From Chloroflexota bacterium (GTDB lineage: Bacteria; Chloroflexota; Dehalococcoidia; Bin125): 64,000 bases of DNA. Shown piece after piece: positions 1 through 10,059 of this stretch (the stretch's first letter is position 1; every line of letters begins with the position of its first letter). The stretch spans positions 1 through 64,000 of the forward strand of contig VXQZ01000014.1 of assembly GCA_009838735.1 (NCBI GenBank). Reading direction: 5' to 3'. The notes under the pieces are model-generated. The model saw nothing but the letters and a program-made list of their open reading frames with translations. It made no database searches and was not told the origin of the DNA. A program made the position numbers and the translations under genes.

Positions 1-35
1 CCCCCCCCCCCCCCCCCCCTCTTTTTTTTTCCCCC
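1..35. other. Homopolymer run at window start
   Basis: Nineteen C, then T, C and a run of T, then C again. Such a run is not expected in natural sequence of this composition and most likely marks a contig end or a sequencing/assembly artefact. Seen directly; the interpretation is inference. Confidence 0.7.
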
Positions 36-495
36 ACACCCCGGCATACCATATCTCTCCGGGCCGCGTGGGCTCGGTATGTGTAAACTTCCCAGCTATG
101 GGGCTGTGGGGCTGTGGGGCTGTGGGGCTGACGAAGGCTGGCCATAGGGGTGGATTGCAAGGGGAGCGCGTGACGGGCGTCCGGGTAGCTGCGGACAGTA
201 CGAGTCTCGGCTGAGTTATCACCATATGTCAGGTTCCCATCATCGCTTAGGCGGCTTTCTTTGGGCCGGTACTCGCCTGAAGCTACGGCCCTTGCCTTGC
301 CGTCTTCGGAGTCACCAGCACCTGCCGACTCCTCCATTCGCGCGTCTGAGACGGACGGCATCCTGAGATTGCCGGTCCGGGTCTAAGTCGTCGCCGCCAA
401 GCTCCACCACCCAGCACTCTCACATCGCCATGCTCGACCTCACATCTCACCCTCAATTCCTAATGGTCCCAATGGACGCACACGCTAGGCGTCCA
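36..495. other. No recognisable gene (contig edge)
   Basis: This stretch lies downstream of the minus-strand metalloprotease gene that ends at 496. The ORF-track entry beginning at 430 is antisense to that gene and is treated as a shadow. Apart from the short tandem repeat reported separately, I see no coding pattern or RNA gene. Confidence 0.5.
100..130. repeat. 8-bp tandem repeat (ggggctgt)n, about 3.9 copies
   Basis: The unit ggggctgt occurs in an uninterrupted run of nearly four copies. It lies in non-coding sequence close to the contig edge. It may be a slippage-prone microsatellite, and its copy number may be unreliable so near the homopolymer artefact. Confidence 0.85.
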
Positions 496-2148
496 CTACG
501 GCTCTGCCCGAACACAGGTCCCTTCCGGCAGAACGAACCGAAACTGCGAGATATCCCGATCGAGATCAAACACCTGTGCCGCCCCCCTGTCGACCAGGGA
601 TCCGTTTCCGCCGTAGAACCGCTGGCAACCATCCCTGAACGGATCGACGCTGAACAGGTGCTGATAGCCGCGGAGGTCGCCGCCCTCGCTGCTCTCCCCG
701 CAGCAACCGATCACCAGATCGAGTTCGAACCGGCCGTCCGCGTCTGTGAGCGTTGAGGTCCAGGTGATGCTCCACGGGCCTCTCGCCAATCGGTCGGCCA
801 TGACTCGCGCGCCCGCCAGCGGCGTTCCGTCGCTCCACTCGACGCTCCCACTGACCGTTCCGCGCGGCAGTGTGAGGAAGTACTCTTCCGAGCTGTTGCT
901 CACCGGCACGTCTCGTATCGCGTCCTCGTACGCGGGGTAGAACCCACTGACGGGGAGCCCGAACGCGCTCTCGAAGGCTCCTTGCCAGGAGTCGGCGCCC
1001 TTCAGTTCGCACCAGAACTCGATGAACGCCCCCACCGGCTCGCGGCTGTGCAGAAGCCGCGATGCCACGGCGCCGACGTGGTAATCCCAGCCCGTGAACC
1101 CGTACCAGGAGGTTGCCTCCAGGCTGGGCGCCATGGAGTCGATGACAAGTTCGTGCTGAGCCAGCGACCTGTAGTCCAGATACTTGTTGTCCATGTAGGT
1201 CGCCGTCCCCTCGACCAGCCACACGGGCGGCCAGTTCCGCCCTTCGGACAGGGCGAACTGCAGCACGTGCCAGTACTCGTGGGCGACCAACCGCGCCCCC
1301 TCCGTCAAGCTGAAGCCAACACTCTCGCTGTCGAACCGGCCCAGGGCGATGTTCATCAGGCCGCCGCTCGCCCATCCGCCCCAGGGCTTGTCCTCGAACT
1401 CCACGTGCAGGGCCTCCGCTCGAATCCCGTATCGGTCGCTGTAGTACGCGATCACATCTTCGACCGCGCGCGTTGCTCGCCGGACGAGCTCAGGATCCGC
1501 GCCCTGGGGAGCCTCGTAGGTGAAGTTCGTCTGCAACGGCCGGGGACAACTCGCCAGGCGGCTCCGGTGCACCCAGATCGGAGCGCCAGTCTGGATCGGA
1601 GCGGCAGCGGAGGGGCCGGTCAGGTCGGCCCTGGAGTAGCGGGCGGGCTGACCCAATCCCCGGCCCAGAAGCGATATCTCCGAGGTCAGCGGCCCCAGCA
1701 CCTCGAAGGCGTCGGCCAAGTCGGCGCCGCACCCGGTCCAGGCGATGAGGTTAAGGCCCGGCTCGATGGCGGGGATCTTGGACGCATGGCATTCGGACGC
1801 CGGTGTTTCAAGCGCGGCGCCGTCGCTCAGGCGCAGTACGTAGGCGAGACCCTGGCTCAACTCACGCAGTCCCCAGAGAGATCTCGGCACAACGGGCGAC
1901 GCCATCATCCAGCGCTGGCGCTGGCCGTCCCAGCCATAGACCAACTGGATCTCCGGCGCCGCTTCGAACAACCTCTCTATTGGCATCGCCTCCCCGACCC
2001 ATCCGAAGAAGTTCACCCCCCGCTCGAGCTGGATGATGGAGGTATCGCTCCCCGGAGGCCCGTCCGCCGACGTCTCGCCGGGCAACAACACAGAGAACAG
2101 CAAGAACACACTCGCGACCACAATTCCGAGGCTCGCATAAGCACGCAT
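496..2148 (-). CDS. Secreted zinc metalloprotease, HEYWH, with C-terminal regulatory-like domain
   Basis: Putative exported peptidase of a gluzincin-like type. A hydrophobic segment ending near ETSADG suggests a signal peptide. I therefore prefer the internal ATG at 2148 (550 aa) over the ORF-track start at 2223, though neither has a clear ribosome binding site. After the signal come two repeat modules with a G-x-N-x-x-x-W core (GVNFFGW, GLNLIAW). The catalytic region has HEYWH at about ORF residues 315-319 followed by WLVEGTATY, giving the expected HExxH plus downstream Glu zinc site. The C-terminus (SGSVEWSDGTPLAGA) resembles a carboxypeptidase-regulatory beta-sandwich. It is one of five paralogues in this window and is transcribed divergently from the next one. 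The substrate is unknown. The zinc-site assignment rests on motif only. Confidence 0.75.
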   Translation of the reverse strand: MRAYASLGIVVASVFLLFSVLLPGETSADGPPGSDTSIIQLERGVNFFGWVGEAMPIERLFEAAPEIQLVYGWDGQRQRWMMASPVVPRSLWGLRELSQGLAYVLRLSDGAALETPASECHASKIPAIEPGLNLIAWTGCGADLADAFEVLGPLTSEISLLGRGLGQPARYSRADLTGPSAAAPIQTGAPIWVHRSRLASCPRPLQTNFTYEAPQGADPELVRRATRAVEDVIAYYSDRYGIRAEALHVEFEDKPWGGWASGGLMNIALGRFDSESVGFSLTEGARLVAHEYWHVLQFALSEGRNWPPVWLVEGTATYMDNKYLDYRSLAQHELVIDSMAPSLEATSWYGFTGWDYHVGAVASRLLHSREPVGAFIEFWCELKGADSWQGAFESAFGLPVSGFYPAYEDAIRDVPVSNSSEEYFLTLPRGTVSGSVEWSDGTPLAGARVMADRLARGPWSITWTSTLTDADGRFELDLVIGCCGESSEGGDLRGYQHLFSVDPFRDGCQRFYGGNGSLVDRGAAQVFDLDRDISQFRFVLPEGTCVRAEP

Positions 2149-2773
2149 GGGCCGGATTCTAGGTGTACGGACCGCTGATTCATGAGACTCGGCTGACTGG
2201 GGAGACGCATCCCAGTGAGCCATGTGGCTGGCGTCACCTGGGCCACCGCGGCCAGCCGGCGAGAGAGCGCCCGATCCTGTTCTTGAATCTCACCTGCTTC
2301 GGCTTTGTCGGCCGGACGGCCACCGCTGGCGTCCACACTCGCCGGCGTCCCACCTTGGTTCTCATGACGGTCAATCCGCAGCTCGTCGGTGAATCGACGC
2401 TCGAAGAGGCGATCCCGATCTTCCGACCGCTGCTGCGCCTTTCGGGCGAGGGACCGAATGATTGCAGCACCGCCACTCATTCTGTCGCCTGACCTAGCAA
2501 TTGCGAGCGTTGGTAAAGGAGGGCGCTCAAACGCTGCGGCCGTCGCGTCGGGGGCCAAGCGGCGAAGGGATTGACTTGGACCGGATCGGACGCAATTGTC
2601 GCCCCGGTCTCCGTGTGCCCAGTGCAGTTTGGCCAAAGTTTCGACTCCCGCGTAGTTTGCAATTGTTCACTCACGCTCCACCATTGAGCCGGTTGGGATC
2701 TACCTGTTGCAATCGTTGGCAGCGAGCACGCTGGTAGCGTGTTTGATTGCGACGCGAACGGACAGCGGGTGAC
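2149..2773. other. Divergent intergenic region between two metalloprotease genes
   Basis: About 620 bases separate the two divergent metalloprotease genes. ORF-track entries here are mutually overlapping and show no recognisable domain. The region presumably holds two outward-facing promoters, but I cannot point to convincing -35/-10 pairs. Confidence 0.4.
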
Positions 2774-5071
2774 ATGATTTGTCGTGCAAGAGTCGGGTTG
2801 GCCGCTGCCCTGACGGCTGTTGTGCTTATGGCCAACTTGGTTCTAGCGGACGACGGCGGAGACTCCATTGCCACAGAGCTGTACCCAGGCTGGAACTTGA
2901 TCGGCTGGGTCGGCCAGGCCGCGCCGGTCGGCGAGCTATTCGAAGTGATCTCCCCACTCGATCTCGTTGGCTCATACGACCTTGCCTCGGCCAGTTGGAC
3001 CGAGACAGCGCGAGAAGAACGATCGCAAAGTCCGCTGATCCTGCGGCCGGGGCGTGCCTACTGGCTTCGCTTGGCTGGCCCGGAGTCGTTCACCTGGATT
3101 CGGGAGCGGGGCGCCTACAACAATGACGTGCAGCTGCGGGAAGGAAATAACTTCGTCGCTTGGCGGGCGCTGGACCGTGTGCCCGCGGCCTCTGGCCTGC
3201 GCCAGATACGACACTCGGTAGTCATGGCCGGCAGCTGGGACGCGGCGAGCCAACGTTGGCGGCTGGCTCCTGTTCCACTGCCGTTCTCCAGTTGGTCGCT
3301 TGCTGAGTTCAACCACGGAGAAGGCCTTTGGATCAAAGCGAGCGAGGATACGACTTGGCGTCAGTTGACCGGCGAGCGTCCGTCCGTCAGTTTCGTCGGA
3401 GAAGTGACCGAACAGCAACGAGTCGAGGCGCTGGCCGAATTGGAAGCCTACCGAGAGCTCTTCGCGACAACGTTTGGCGGTGTGGTGTCGGGGACCCATG
3501 TGGTGGTCTTCTCAGATATCGACGCCAACCTGGAGTGGTCTCGAGCGGTGTGGGGCACCGGACGGGCTCGGGAGTCATGCGGGTTCGCGAGGTCCTGGGA
3601 TATCTATTACACGATTGCCTGCGGCGATAAGTCGATCCTCGCTCATGAGTACTTTCACGTATTGCAGAGCGCCGCTTCTGACTGGGGTGGTCTCGCACTT
3701 GCACCGCTTTGGATCACCGAAGGCGAAGCAATGTATGCCCAACGGCTAGCGGCCTCACGCGTGGAGGGGCTCGAGTTCGCAGAGCTAATGAGGTCCGGAT
3801 GGCAACGTTCGCAGGCGGACGGCCGCGGGCTGAGCAGCGCGACGGACGTGTACGATCACCACCAATACGAAACCGGAGCGGCAGCGATTCACTTGCTGCT
3901 CCAGACCAACGCGGCCGAGGAACTGCTGCTTTACGTGCGCCGCCTGAGCGAGGCGCCCGCGGGGGAACACTATCTGGCCTCAGGCGGTGATCCGTATTCC
4001 CGCGCGGTGTTTACCGAGCAGTTCGGCATATCCATCCCTGATCTCGATGCGCTGCTCGGGATCGCGACCCCGGAGTTCGGGCCGCCGCTCAAACGGGCGG
4101 TCAGATTGCAGACACAGGAACCTCCTCTGCGATTGCAGGTTCAACTCGAGTCGCCCGACGGCAGCCGGTACGACGGCACCGCCGTGATTCGATTCCTCGC
4201 GCCCGACCCAGGACAGCACTTCACGGAGTTGGCGATTGGAGGCTCGAGCTCGATACCGGTTGTCGCGGGGCGCTACGAGGTGCAGTCGGTCGATGTTGGC
4301 GGCGGGTGTCAGGTTGGGTTCGACGCGCCCGAGATCCTCGTCGAGGACAAGCTCGTCGACTCTGTCTGGACAGTCCGACTCGAAGCGACCGGCTGTGATG
4401 CTGGCGTTTCCGGGACGGTATTGGGCCGCGACGGACAACCCTTGCAGCCGCGTGCGCGCGGTGTGTGGGTCGAACTGTTCCCGGAGTCGGATGACGGGTT
4501 CCACTGGTCGCAGGCGACTCAGGTCGTACCCGACGCACAGGGACGATTCGAAGCCAACGTGGCGCCTGATCGATACGCCATCGCCGTCTCGCCGATTGAG
4601 TCCGGGGGCGCAGTGTTCGGTTGGCTGACCGAGGCTGGGTTGAGCCTGGTTCGGGCGCATCGCACAATTCTGGACCTGCGGACGGATTCGACGCAGGAAG
4701 TGACCATCAGGCTTCCCATCTCAAGAACGATTCGAGTCTCCGGAGTCGTTTACGACGGCAATGGGCGACCGGCGGAGAACCTAACGATCTTCGTCGAGGG
4801 ATCGAGCGAAGGCTACCTGCGGCCGGGTAGCGAAGGGATGAGTCGGGGCTACATCGGCTGGATTCAGCGGACCGATTCCGGAGGTGGTTTCGACATCCCC
4901 TTTGCCGGCCAGGACGTCGTCGTCGTGCTGTTCACTGAGGACAATTGTCATCTCGGCTGGTTCGGCCCAGATGGGTTCACTAACGATCTGAGCGGACTCA
5001 GCTACTGGGACACGCAGGATCGAGACATACGCGGCTTGAGCATCCACCTGCCTCCTTCGACGTGCGAATAG
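2774..5071 (+). CDS. Secreted zinc metalloprotease, HEYFH, with two regulatory-like domains
   Basis: Paralogue of the gene at 496. The ORF track starts at a TTG (2747), but the ATG at 2774 puts a typical signal peptide (MICRARVGLAAALTAVVLMA) at the N-terminus, giving 765 aa. Two N-terminal GxNxxxW modules (PGWNLIGW, EGNNFVAW) precede the catalytic part, where HEYFH lies at about residues 291-295 and is followed by WITEGEAMY as the probable third zinc ligand. The C-terminal third contains two carboxypeptidase-regulatory-like repeats (GVSGTVLGRDGQP and RVSGVVYDGNGRP), often found in surface-exposed proteins. Predicted to be exported and to act outside the cytoplasm. No substrate can be inferred. 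Confidence 0.78.
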   Translation: MICRARVGLAAALTAVVLMANLVLADDGGDSIATELYPGWNLIGWVGQAAPVGELFEVISPLDLVGSYDLASASWTETAREERSQSPLILRPGRAYWLRLAGPESFTWIRERGAYNNDVQLREGNNFVAWRALDRVPAASGLRQIRHSVVMAGSWDAASQRWRLAPVPLPFSSWSLAEFNHGEGLWIKASEDTTWRQLTGERPSVSFVGEVTEQQRVEALAELEAYRELFATTFGGVVSGTHVVVFSDIDANLEWSRAVWGTGRARESCGFARSWDIYYTIACGDKSILAHEYFHVLQSAASDWGGLALAPLWITEGEAMYAQRLAASRVEGLEFAELMRSGWQRSQADGRGLSSATDVYDHHQYETGAAAIHLLLQTNAAEELLLYVRRLSEAPAGEHYLASGGDPYSRAVFTEQFGISIPDLDALLGIATPEFGPPLKRAVRLQTQEPPLRLQVQLESPDGSRYDGTAVIRFLAPDPGQHFTELAIGGSSSIPVVAGRYEVQSVDVGGGCQVGFDAPEILVEDKLVDSVWTVRLEATGCDAGVSGTVLGRDGQPLQPRARGVWVELFPESDDGFHWSQATQVVPDAQGRFEANVAPDRYAIAVSPIESGGAVFGWLTEAGLSLVRAHRTILDLRTDSTQEVTIRLPISRTIRVSGVVYDGNGRPAENLTIFVEGSSEGYLRPGSEGMSRGYIGWIQRTDSGGGFDIPFAGQDVVVVLFTEDNCHLGWFGPDGFTNDLSGLSYWDTQDRDIRGLSIHLPPSTCE

Positions 5072-5403
5072 ACCCGGCGCAGGTTGCGTTGGGGGGACGC
5101 GCCAGTTCTAATCGGATCCCCGCAGCCTTTGCAGCCGGCCGTATCCGCGTTGTTACGGTAGGTGAGGCGCTCATTGGTCATCCTCCGGACCGATGCCCTC
5201 GCGGCAACCCAAACCGCCCGCGGCAGAGGTGGAGCGTGGTGTCCAAGCCGGAGTCGGCTTCCGACTCGAACGAAGATGCGCCTCCACGGCTACTCGCGAC
5301 CGAGCGACAATCTCCTTACATGCCTGGTCGCTCTCGGGCGTCTGCCATCCCTTGGCGACGGCCCACGTGAAAGCCCATGTCCGATCAATGCTAGGCCAGG
5401 ATC
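5072..5403. other. Intergenic, nothing recognised
   Basis: The stretch lies between two convergent genes. Several short ORFs cross it on both strands but none has a recognisable motif. No strong hairpin followed by a T run was found. Confidence 0.4.
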
Positions 5404-6771
5404 TCACCCTTGGTGCGACGGCGCCACCGCCTTGGCGCGACTCGGCGACGGGCGATCCGGCGCTTCGGGCACCTCCCGGATCAGCCGCTTGACGACGAGG
5501 ATGAACGCGCCGGTGAGCGCCAGGTTGAGCGCGAGCGAGAGCATCGCCACCGTCACGATCGGCCCGCCGATGCCGTAGCTCAGGCTGAGCACGAGCACGC
5601 CGGCGCCGACCTCGCCCCGAGGCCACATGCCGACGGCGACGGCGAGCCGGTGCCGCCAGTGGGCCTCCCGGCGATAGCAGAATGCGGGGAACATCTTGCC
5701 GACATTGCTCAGCACCGTGATCGCGAGCACGTGCAGCGCGATCATCTCCCAGCCCATGCTCGGCTGGCTCGCGGTGACCGTATCGGTGTAGCGGCCCTCT
5801 GCTACCCCGCCGATCAGGGTGGGATCGTCGACCGAGTCGGCCGGCGCGGCGGCGTGCAACGCAGCAGGCGTCGGCTCGGGATGCTGGGCGTCGGAACCCT
5901 CGAAGAACTGCGGCATACTCAGGCCGACGAGCAGCATGAACGCAGCCGACATCCAGAGGGCGGCGCGCCGCTCGCCCGGCCGTTCGAGCACCTCGTGCAG
6001 GTCGCGCTCGACGTCTTCGGCTACCTGTGATCCGCTGCCGCCGCGCCGCCGGGCGACGCAGCCGAGGACGAAGGCCGGCAGCAGCACCTCAATGTGGATC
6101 GGCACCGAGGGATCGATCACCTTGCTGCCCGAGTAGAGCAGCTCGCTGACCGCGACGATCGCCGCCGCGTAGCCGATCACCCAGGGCCAGGTCACTGGAA
6201 TCGAGACACGGTGCAGGAAGACCCAGGCGAGGGCCAGCATGAGGACCATGAAGACGACGATCAACCCCAGTTGCCAGGCGATCCCAACGATCAGCATCTT
6301 CAGCGGGATCATCAGCAGCACGGTGTCGAGGTCGTCGAAGATGGCCAGGATGCGCGCCTTGCGAAACAGCCAGGTCGCCCCCAGTCCGGCGGCGGCGAGC
6401 ATGCTGAACAGCACACCGGCCGAGGTCGGCGCGGCGAAGCGGCCGGCCAGCAGCGTTTCCGTGATCGCGTCGAAGCTGGTCCAGAACTCGGACGGCAGCA
6501 TGACGAAGATGAAGTAGCCGGTGACCAGGATCCAGGGAAAGCTGGCGGCCGTGAACGCCACGGCGTAGTCCCAGCCGTACTGCCGCGGTCTCGACTTGTC
6601 GATGTGAAACTCGAACCCGACGTGGATCATGATGAACGCGAGCCCAGTCATGGTCAGCACGCGGATCGCATTCGCCGCGCCGTCGTGAGCGCCGCCCAGA
6701 ATCGCGGGCAGCGCCTGTGAGAGCCCCAGGCCGGCGAACAGGAGCAGCGAGTAGATCAGGACTCGACGCAT
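5404..6771 (-). CDS. Cation:proton antiporter, integral membrane
   Basis: Polytopic membrane protein of about 455 residues resembling bacterial sodium:proton or monovalent cation:proton antiporters. Many hydrophobic segments are visible, for example around LIYSLLLFAGLGL, LTMTGLAFIMIHVGFEF and VVFMVLMLALAWVF. The sequence PTSAGVLFSMLAAAGLG and the FDDLDTVLLMIPLKML segment carry the polar and acidic residues typical of ion-translocating helices. The ORF-track start is a GTG at 6774; the adjacent ATG at 6771 has a GGAGT ribosome binding site about six bases upstream and is preferred. A soluble loop rich in Pro and Ala sits near residues 270-320. It is divergent from the MMPL exporter gene. The ion specificity cannot be told from sequence. 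Confidence 0.8.
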   Translation of the reverse strand: MRRVLIYSLLLFAGLGLSQALPAILGGAHDGAANAIRVLTMTGLAFIMIHVGFEFHIDKSRPRQYGWDYAVAFTAASFPWILVTGYFIFVMLPSEFWTSFDAITETLLAGRFAAPTSAGVLFSMLAAAGLGATWLFRKARILAIFDDLDTVLLMIPLKMLIVGIAWQLGLIVVFMVLMLALAWVFLHRVSIPVTWPWVIGYAAAIVAVSELLYSGSKVIDPSVPIHIEVLLPAFVLGCVARRRGGSGSQVAEDVERDLHEVLERPGERRAALWMSAAFMLLVGLSMPQFFEGSDAQHPEPTPAALHAAAPADSVDDPTLIGGVAEGRYTDTVTASQPSMGWEMIALHVLAITVLSNVGKMFPAFCYRREAHWRHRLAVAVGMWPRGEVGAGVLVLSLSYGIGGPIVTVAMLSLALNLALTGAFILVVKRLIREVPEAPDRPSPSRAKAVAPSHQG

Positions 6772-6906
6772 CACCGACTCCCTGGAATCGCACGTGCCAC
6801 GCGCTGCACGTGACTACTATCGTCATCTCCTAGCGAGATATATCCTTCATACACGGAGCGCGGGCAACCTGCCAACCGTCGCTCTGCCAAAGGCGCAACA
6901 ACTGCG

Positions 6907-9135
6907 ATGCACATCCTGACCGACTTCGTCAGCAGCCCGCGCGGCAAGTGGATCACGCTGCTGGTCTGGATCGTCGCCGCCGGCGCGCTGATCTCGCAGC
7001 TGCCCCAGCTCAGCGAGCTGACCGAGAACGAGGCCTCGCTCTTCCTACCCGCCGACGCCGAATCGACCCGTGCAGTCGAGTTCGCCCGCGAGCGATTCCC
7101 CGCCTCGGGCACGCCGACGCTGGTCGTCGTGCGCGAACCCGGCGGCCTCAGCCAGCCGACCTGGGCGGCGGTCGCGGATCTGGAATCGTGGCTGACCGGC
7201 CCCGAGGCCCCCTCCGACATACAGCAGGTCCTCGCGCCGCGGCCCGACAGGGGCCAGGCGTCGGGGCTCGTCTCGCCCAACGGGACGACCCTCTACCTGC
7301 TGGTCGACATCGCCGGCGAACCGGCCGAGTCGGAGTTCCGAGACGCGGTTCTCGCCATCCGCGAGCAGGCGGCTGGCCTCGATCTGCCCGACGCCGAAGT
7401 CGCCGTCGGCGGACCCGGCGGCCTGATCGTCGACCTGGTCGAGGTCTTCTCCAACATCGACGGACTGCTGCTGATCGTCACCGTCCTGCTCGTCCTCGCC
7501 CTGCTGATCGCGATCTACCGTTCGCCGATCATCGCCCTGGTCCCGCTGCTCGCGGTCGGCCTGGTCTTCCAACTCGCCGGAGCGGTCGGCGGAGCGATCG
7601 CCGAGGCCTTCGACCTGCCGCTCTCGGGACAGACGACCGGGATTATGACGGTCGTCCTGTTCGGCACCGGCACCGACTACGTCCTCTTCGTCTCCGCCCG
7701 CTTCCGCGAAGAGCTCGGTCGCCATGCCGACAAGCACACGGCGATGCGCCAGACCATGCGCGGCGTCGGCAGCGCGGTCGCCTCCGCCGGCGCGACCATC
7801 CTGATTGCCTCCGCCGCGCTCGGCGTCGCCAGCCTTCGCTCCTATCAGTCGCTCGGACCGGTGATCGCCATCGCCGTCGCCCTGATGATGCTCGCCGCCC
7901 TGACCCTCGTCCCCGCCGTCCTCACGATCATCGGCCGCCGCGTCTACTGGCCCAAGCAACCCCGCCTGGGCGCAGAGTCGAGCGAGAGCGGCGACCAGCC
8001 TGATCACTGGCGGCGCAGCATCTACGGCCGGATCGGCGCCTTCGTCGTCCGGCGCCCTCGACTGACCCTCGCCGCCACATCCCTCGCGCTCGGGCTGCTG
8101 ATCCTGGGCCTGCTCGGGTTCCGGCCCAACTACGACCAGCTCGAGAGTCTGCCTTCCAACACCGAATCGGTGCGCAGCTTCGAACTCCTGCGCGGCGGCT
8201 TCCCCGCCGGCGAACTCTCGCCCACCCGCGCGTATGTCGCCCTTCCTCCTGGCGAGCAGGTGCTGACGCCCGAACATCTCGATCGCCTGGACGCGCTCAC
8301 CCTGGCCATCGCCGGTCACCCCTCGGTCGCCAGCGTGGCCGGTCCCAGCCGGCCGTTCGGCAGCGACGGACCACAAGGAGTTCCGCCCGATGCCGCAGCG
8401 CGGTTCGTCGCCGCCGACGGCGGGGCCGCGCGGCTCGACGTCGTGCTGCGCGAGAACCCGTTCTCCGACCAGGCTCTCGACGCCGTGCCGGAGCTGCGGA
8501 CGCTCGCCCGCGATGCGGCTGAAATGGCCGGACTCGATCCATCCTCCGTGCTGATCGGCGGCGACACGGCGGAAGCCGCCGACACGCGCACCGCCGGCGA
8601 CCGCGACTCCCTCGTCGTGCTGCCCCTCATCCTGCTCGCCATCGGCCTCGTGCTCGCCCTGCTGTTGCGCTCGCTGGTCGCGCCGCTCTGCCTGATGGCG
8701 ACGATCGCCTACACCTACTTCGCCACGCTCGGGCTCGCGGTGCTCGTCTTCCAGGTCGGCTTCGGCCACCCCGGGATCGGACCGGGGGTGCCGTTCTTCC
8801 TCTTCGTCTTCCTCAACGCACTCAGCGTCGACTACAACATCTACCTGATGTCGCGCATCCGCGAGGAAGCCCGCCGCGCTCCGCTGCGCGAGTCAACCGT
8901 GCGCGCCCTCTCTCGTACCGGGCCCGTGATCACCTCGGCCGGATTGATCCTCGCTGGCACATTCTCCGCACTCATGACGCTCCCGCTTCAGGACCTGCTG
9001 CAGCTCGGATTCGCGGTCGCCGCCGGGGTGCTGATCGACACGTTCATCACCCGCACCCTGATCGTCCCCGCGCTGGTCGCGATCGTCGGCCGCTGGAACT
9101 GGTGGCCGTCTCGGCTGGCTGACCCGCAACCCTGA
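6907..9135 (+). CDS. MMPL/RND-family transporter
   Basis: At 742 aa this has the length and layout of the MMPL branch of RND exporters: one N-terminal transmembrane helix, a large extracytoplasmic loop (residues about 40-170), a five- to six-helix bundle, a second extracytoplasmic loop (about 390-550), then a second bundle. The segment GTGTDYVLFVSARFREEL and its counterpart LSVDYNIYLMSRIREEA are the duplicated GxxxDY-type motif of proton-driven RND transporters. Substrates of the family include lipids and hydrophobic drugs; which applies here is unknown. It starts at an ATG, is divergent from the antiporter and abuts the B12-regulator gene tail to tail with no spacer. Confidence 0.87.
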   Translation: MHILTDFVSSPRGKWITLLVWIVAAGALISQLPQLSELTENEASLFLPADAESTRAVEFARERFPASGTPTLVVVREPGGLSQPTWAAVADLESWLTGPEAPSDIQQVLAPRPDRGQASGLVSPNGTTLYLLVDIAGEPAESEFRDAVLAIREQAAGLDLPDAEVAVGGPGGLIVDLVEVFSNIDGLLLIVTVLLVLALLIAIYRSPIIALVPLLAVGLVFQLAGAVGGAIAEAFDLPLSGQTTGIMTVVLFGTGTDYVLFVSARFREELGRHADKHTAMRQTMRGVGSAVASAGATILIASAALGVASLRSYQSLGPVIAIAVALMMLAALTLVPAVLTIIGRRVYWPKQPRLGAESSESGDQPDHWRRSIYGRIGAFVVRRPRLTLAATSLALGLLILGLLGFRPNYDQLESLPSNTESVRSFELLRGGFPAGELSPTRAYVALPPGEQVLTPEHLDRLDALTLAIAGHPSVASVAGPSRPFGSDGPQGVPPDAAARFVAADGGAARLDVVLRENPFSDQALDAVPELRTLARDAAEMAGLDPSSVLIGGDTAEAADTRTAGDRDSLVVLPLILLAIGLVLALLLRSLVAPLCLMATIAYTYFATLGLAVLVFQVGFGHPGIGPGVPFFLFVFLNALSVDYNIYLMSRIREEARRAPLRESTVRALSRTGPVITSAGLILAGTFSALMTLPLQDLLQLGFAVAAGVLIDTFITRTLIVPALVAIVGRWNWWPSRLADPQP

Positions 9136-10032
9136 CTATCGAGGCTCGATCAGCTCGCCCAGCGATGTGTCCAGCGCGTCGGCGAGCTTCAGCGCCGCGC
9201 CGATCGTGATGTTCTGCTTGCCCTGCTCAACCGTGCCCAGGTAGGTGCGGTCGAGCCCCGCCGCCGAGGCCAGCCGCTGCTGGCTCCAGCCGCGCTCCTT
9301 GCGCAGCTCCTGCACCCGACGTCCCAGCGTGTCCAGCTGCGACTCCAGGGTGGGCCGGTTGCGGCGGATGCCGAGCAACTCCCGCGCTGCGCGCACCGCC
9401 TCGGACGGGTCCAATGAGACCAGGTCGGCGCCGGTCAGTTCAGGATGGTCGGCGGCGCCGATCCCGGAGCCGCCGACAAACACGGCCGGATGATGGTCGA
9501 GCGCCTTGAGCTGCGCGACCGCCGCCTGCGCCGTGCCGAGCCGATCCGAGTGCGATAGCGACAGGGCGACCAGGTCTGAACCGCGGTCCCGCACCAGCTC
9601 AACCAGGTCCGCGGTCGGCGTGTCCGGACCCAGATGGACGACCGCCCAGCCGTCGAAATGAAAGAGATCGGCGATCATCCGCGTCGCGACGAAGTGCATC
9701 TCGCCGCTCACGGCCGCCACCACCACTTCGGCGGCCACTTCGTCACGACGCCGCGTCGCGTCGCGAATGTGCGCCATCCGCTCGAGCGTCACGCTGGTCG
9801 CGTGATGCTCCCGGGCGACGCTCAGCTCGCCCTGCAGCCAGGCCTCGCCGACGACCACCAGGGCCGGTCCGAAGATCTGCACGTAGATCGCCTCGGCCGC
9901 GAGCCCGCGCTGGAGCGCATCCAGGACCACGCGTTCCGCCTCGCGGTCGTCGCCGGACAGCAACGCCGCCGTGTAGCGCTCGCGAAGCAGGTCGCTCTCG
10001 GGTTGCCGGTCCATCCGCTGGGTGCTTTCCAC
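9136..10032 (-). CDS. B12-binding (CarH/LitR-like photosensor) regulator with C-terminal XRE helix-turn-helix
   Basis: A 298-aa cytoplasmic regulator. Residues about 10-100 form a helical cap and about 100-220 a Rossmann-type cobalamin-binding fold. The cap shows W65 followed exactly ten residues later by E75-H76, the W-x9-EH signature of light-sensing adenosylcobalamin domains of CarH and LitR. The lower-ligand position is represented by GEMH (H113), and VFVGGSG is the usual C-terminal nucleotide-loop glycine motif. Residues about 235-298 are a classic XRE/Cro HTH ([28 protein letters not shown]). Known CarH/LitR proteins instead have a MerR-type HTH at the N-terminus, so the architecture is inverted. 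Starts at GTG 10032; ATG 10014 is an alternative. It is divergent from the fasciclin lipoprotein gene across 143 bases and may regulate it. Light sensing is inference from the motif. Confidence 0.78.
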   Translation of the reverse strand: MESTQRMDRQPESDLLRERYTAALLSGDDREAERVVLDALQRGLAAEAIYVQIFGPALVVVGEAWLQGELSVAREHHATSVTLERMAHIRDATRRRDEVAAEVVVAAVSGEMHFVATRMIADLFHFDGWAVVHLGPDTPTADLVELVRDRGSDLVALSLSHSDRLGTAQAAVAQLKALDHHPAVFVGGSGIGAADHPELTGADLVSLDPSEAVRAARELLGIRRNRPTLESQLDTLGRRVQELRKERGWSQQRLASAAGLDRTYLGTVEQGKQNITIGAALKLADALDTSLGELIEPR

Positions 10033-10059
10033 AGCGTCTTGCTGACAGGCTGAATATAG

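Noticed and set aside
7045-8769. Minus-strand ORF of 574 aa across the MMPL gene
   Set aside because: Very rich in Gly, Asp, Glu, Gln and Arg, as expected of an antisense shadow of GC-rich coding DNA; the plus-strand MMPL transporter has clear domains.
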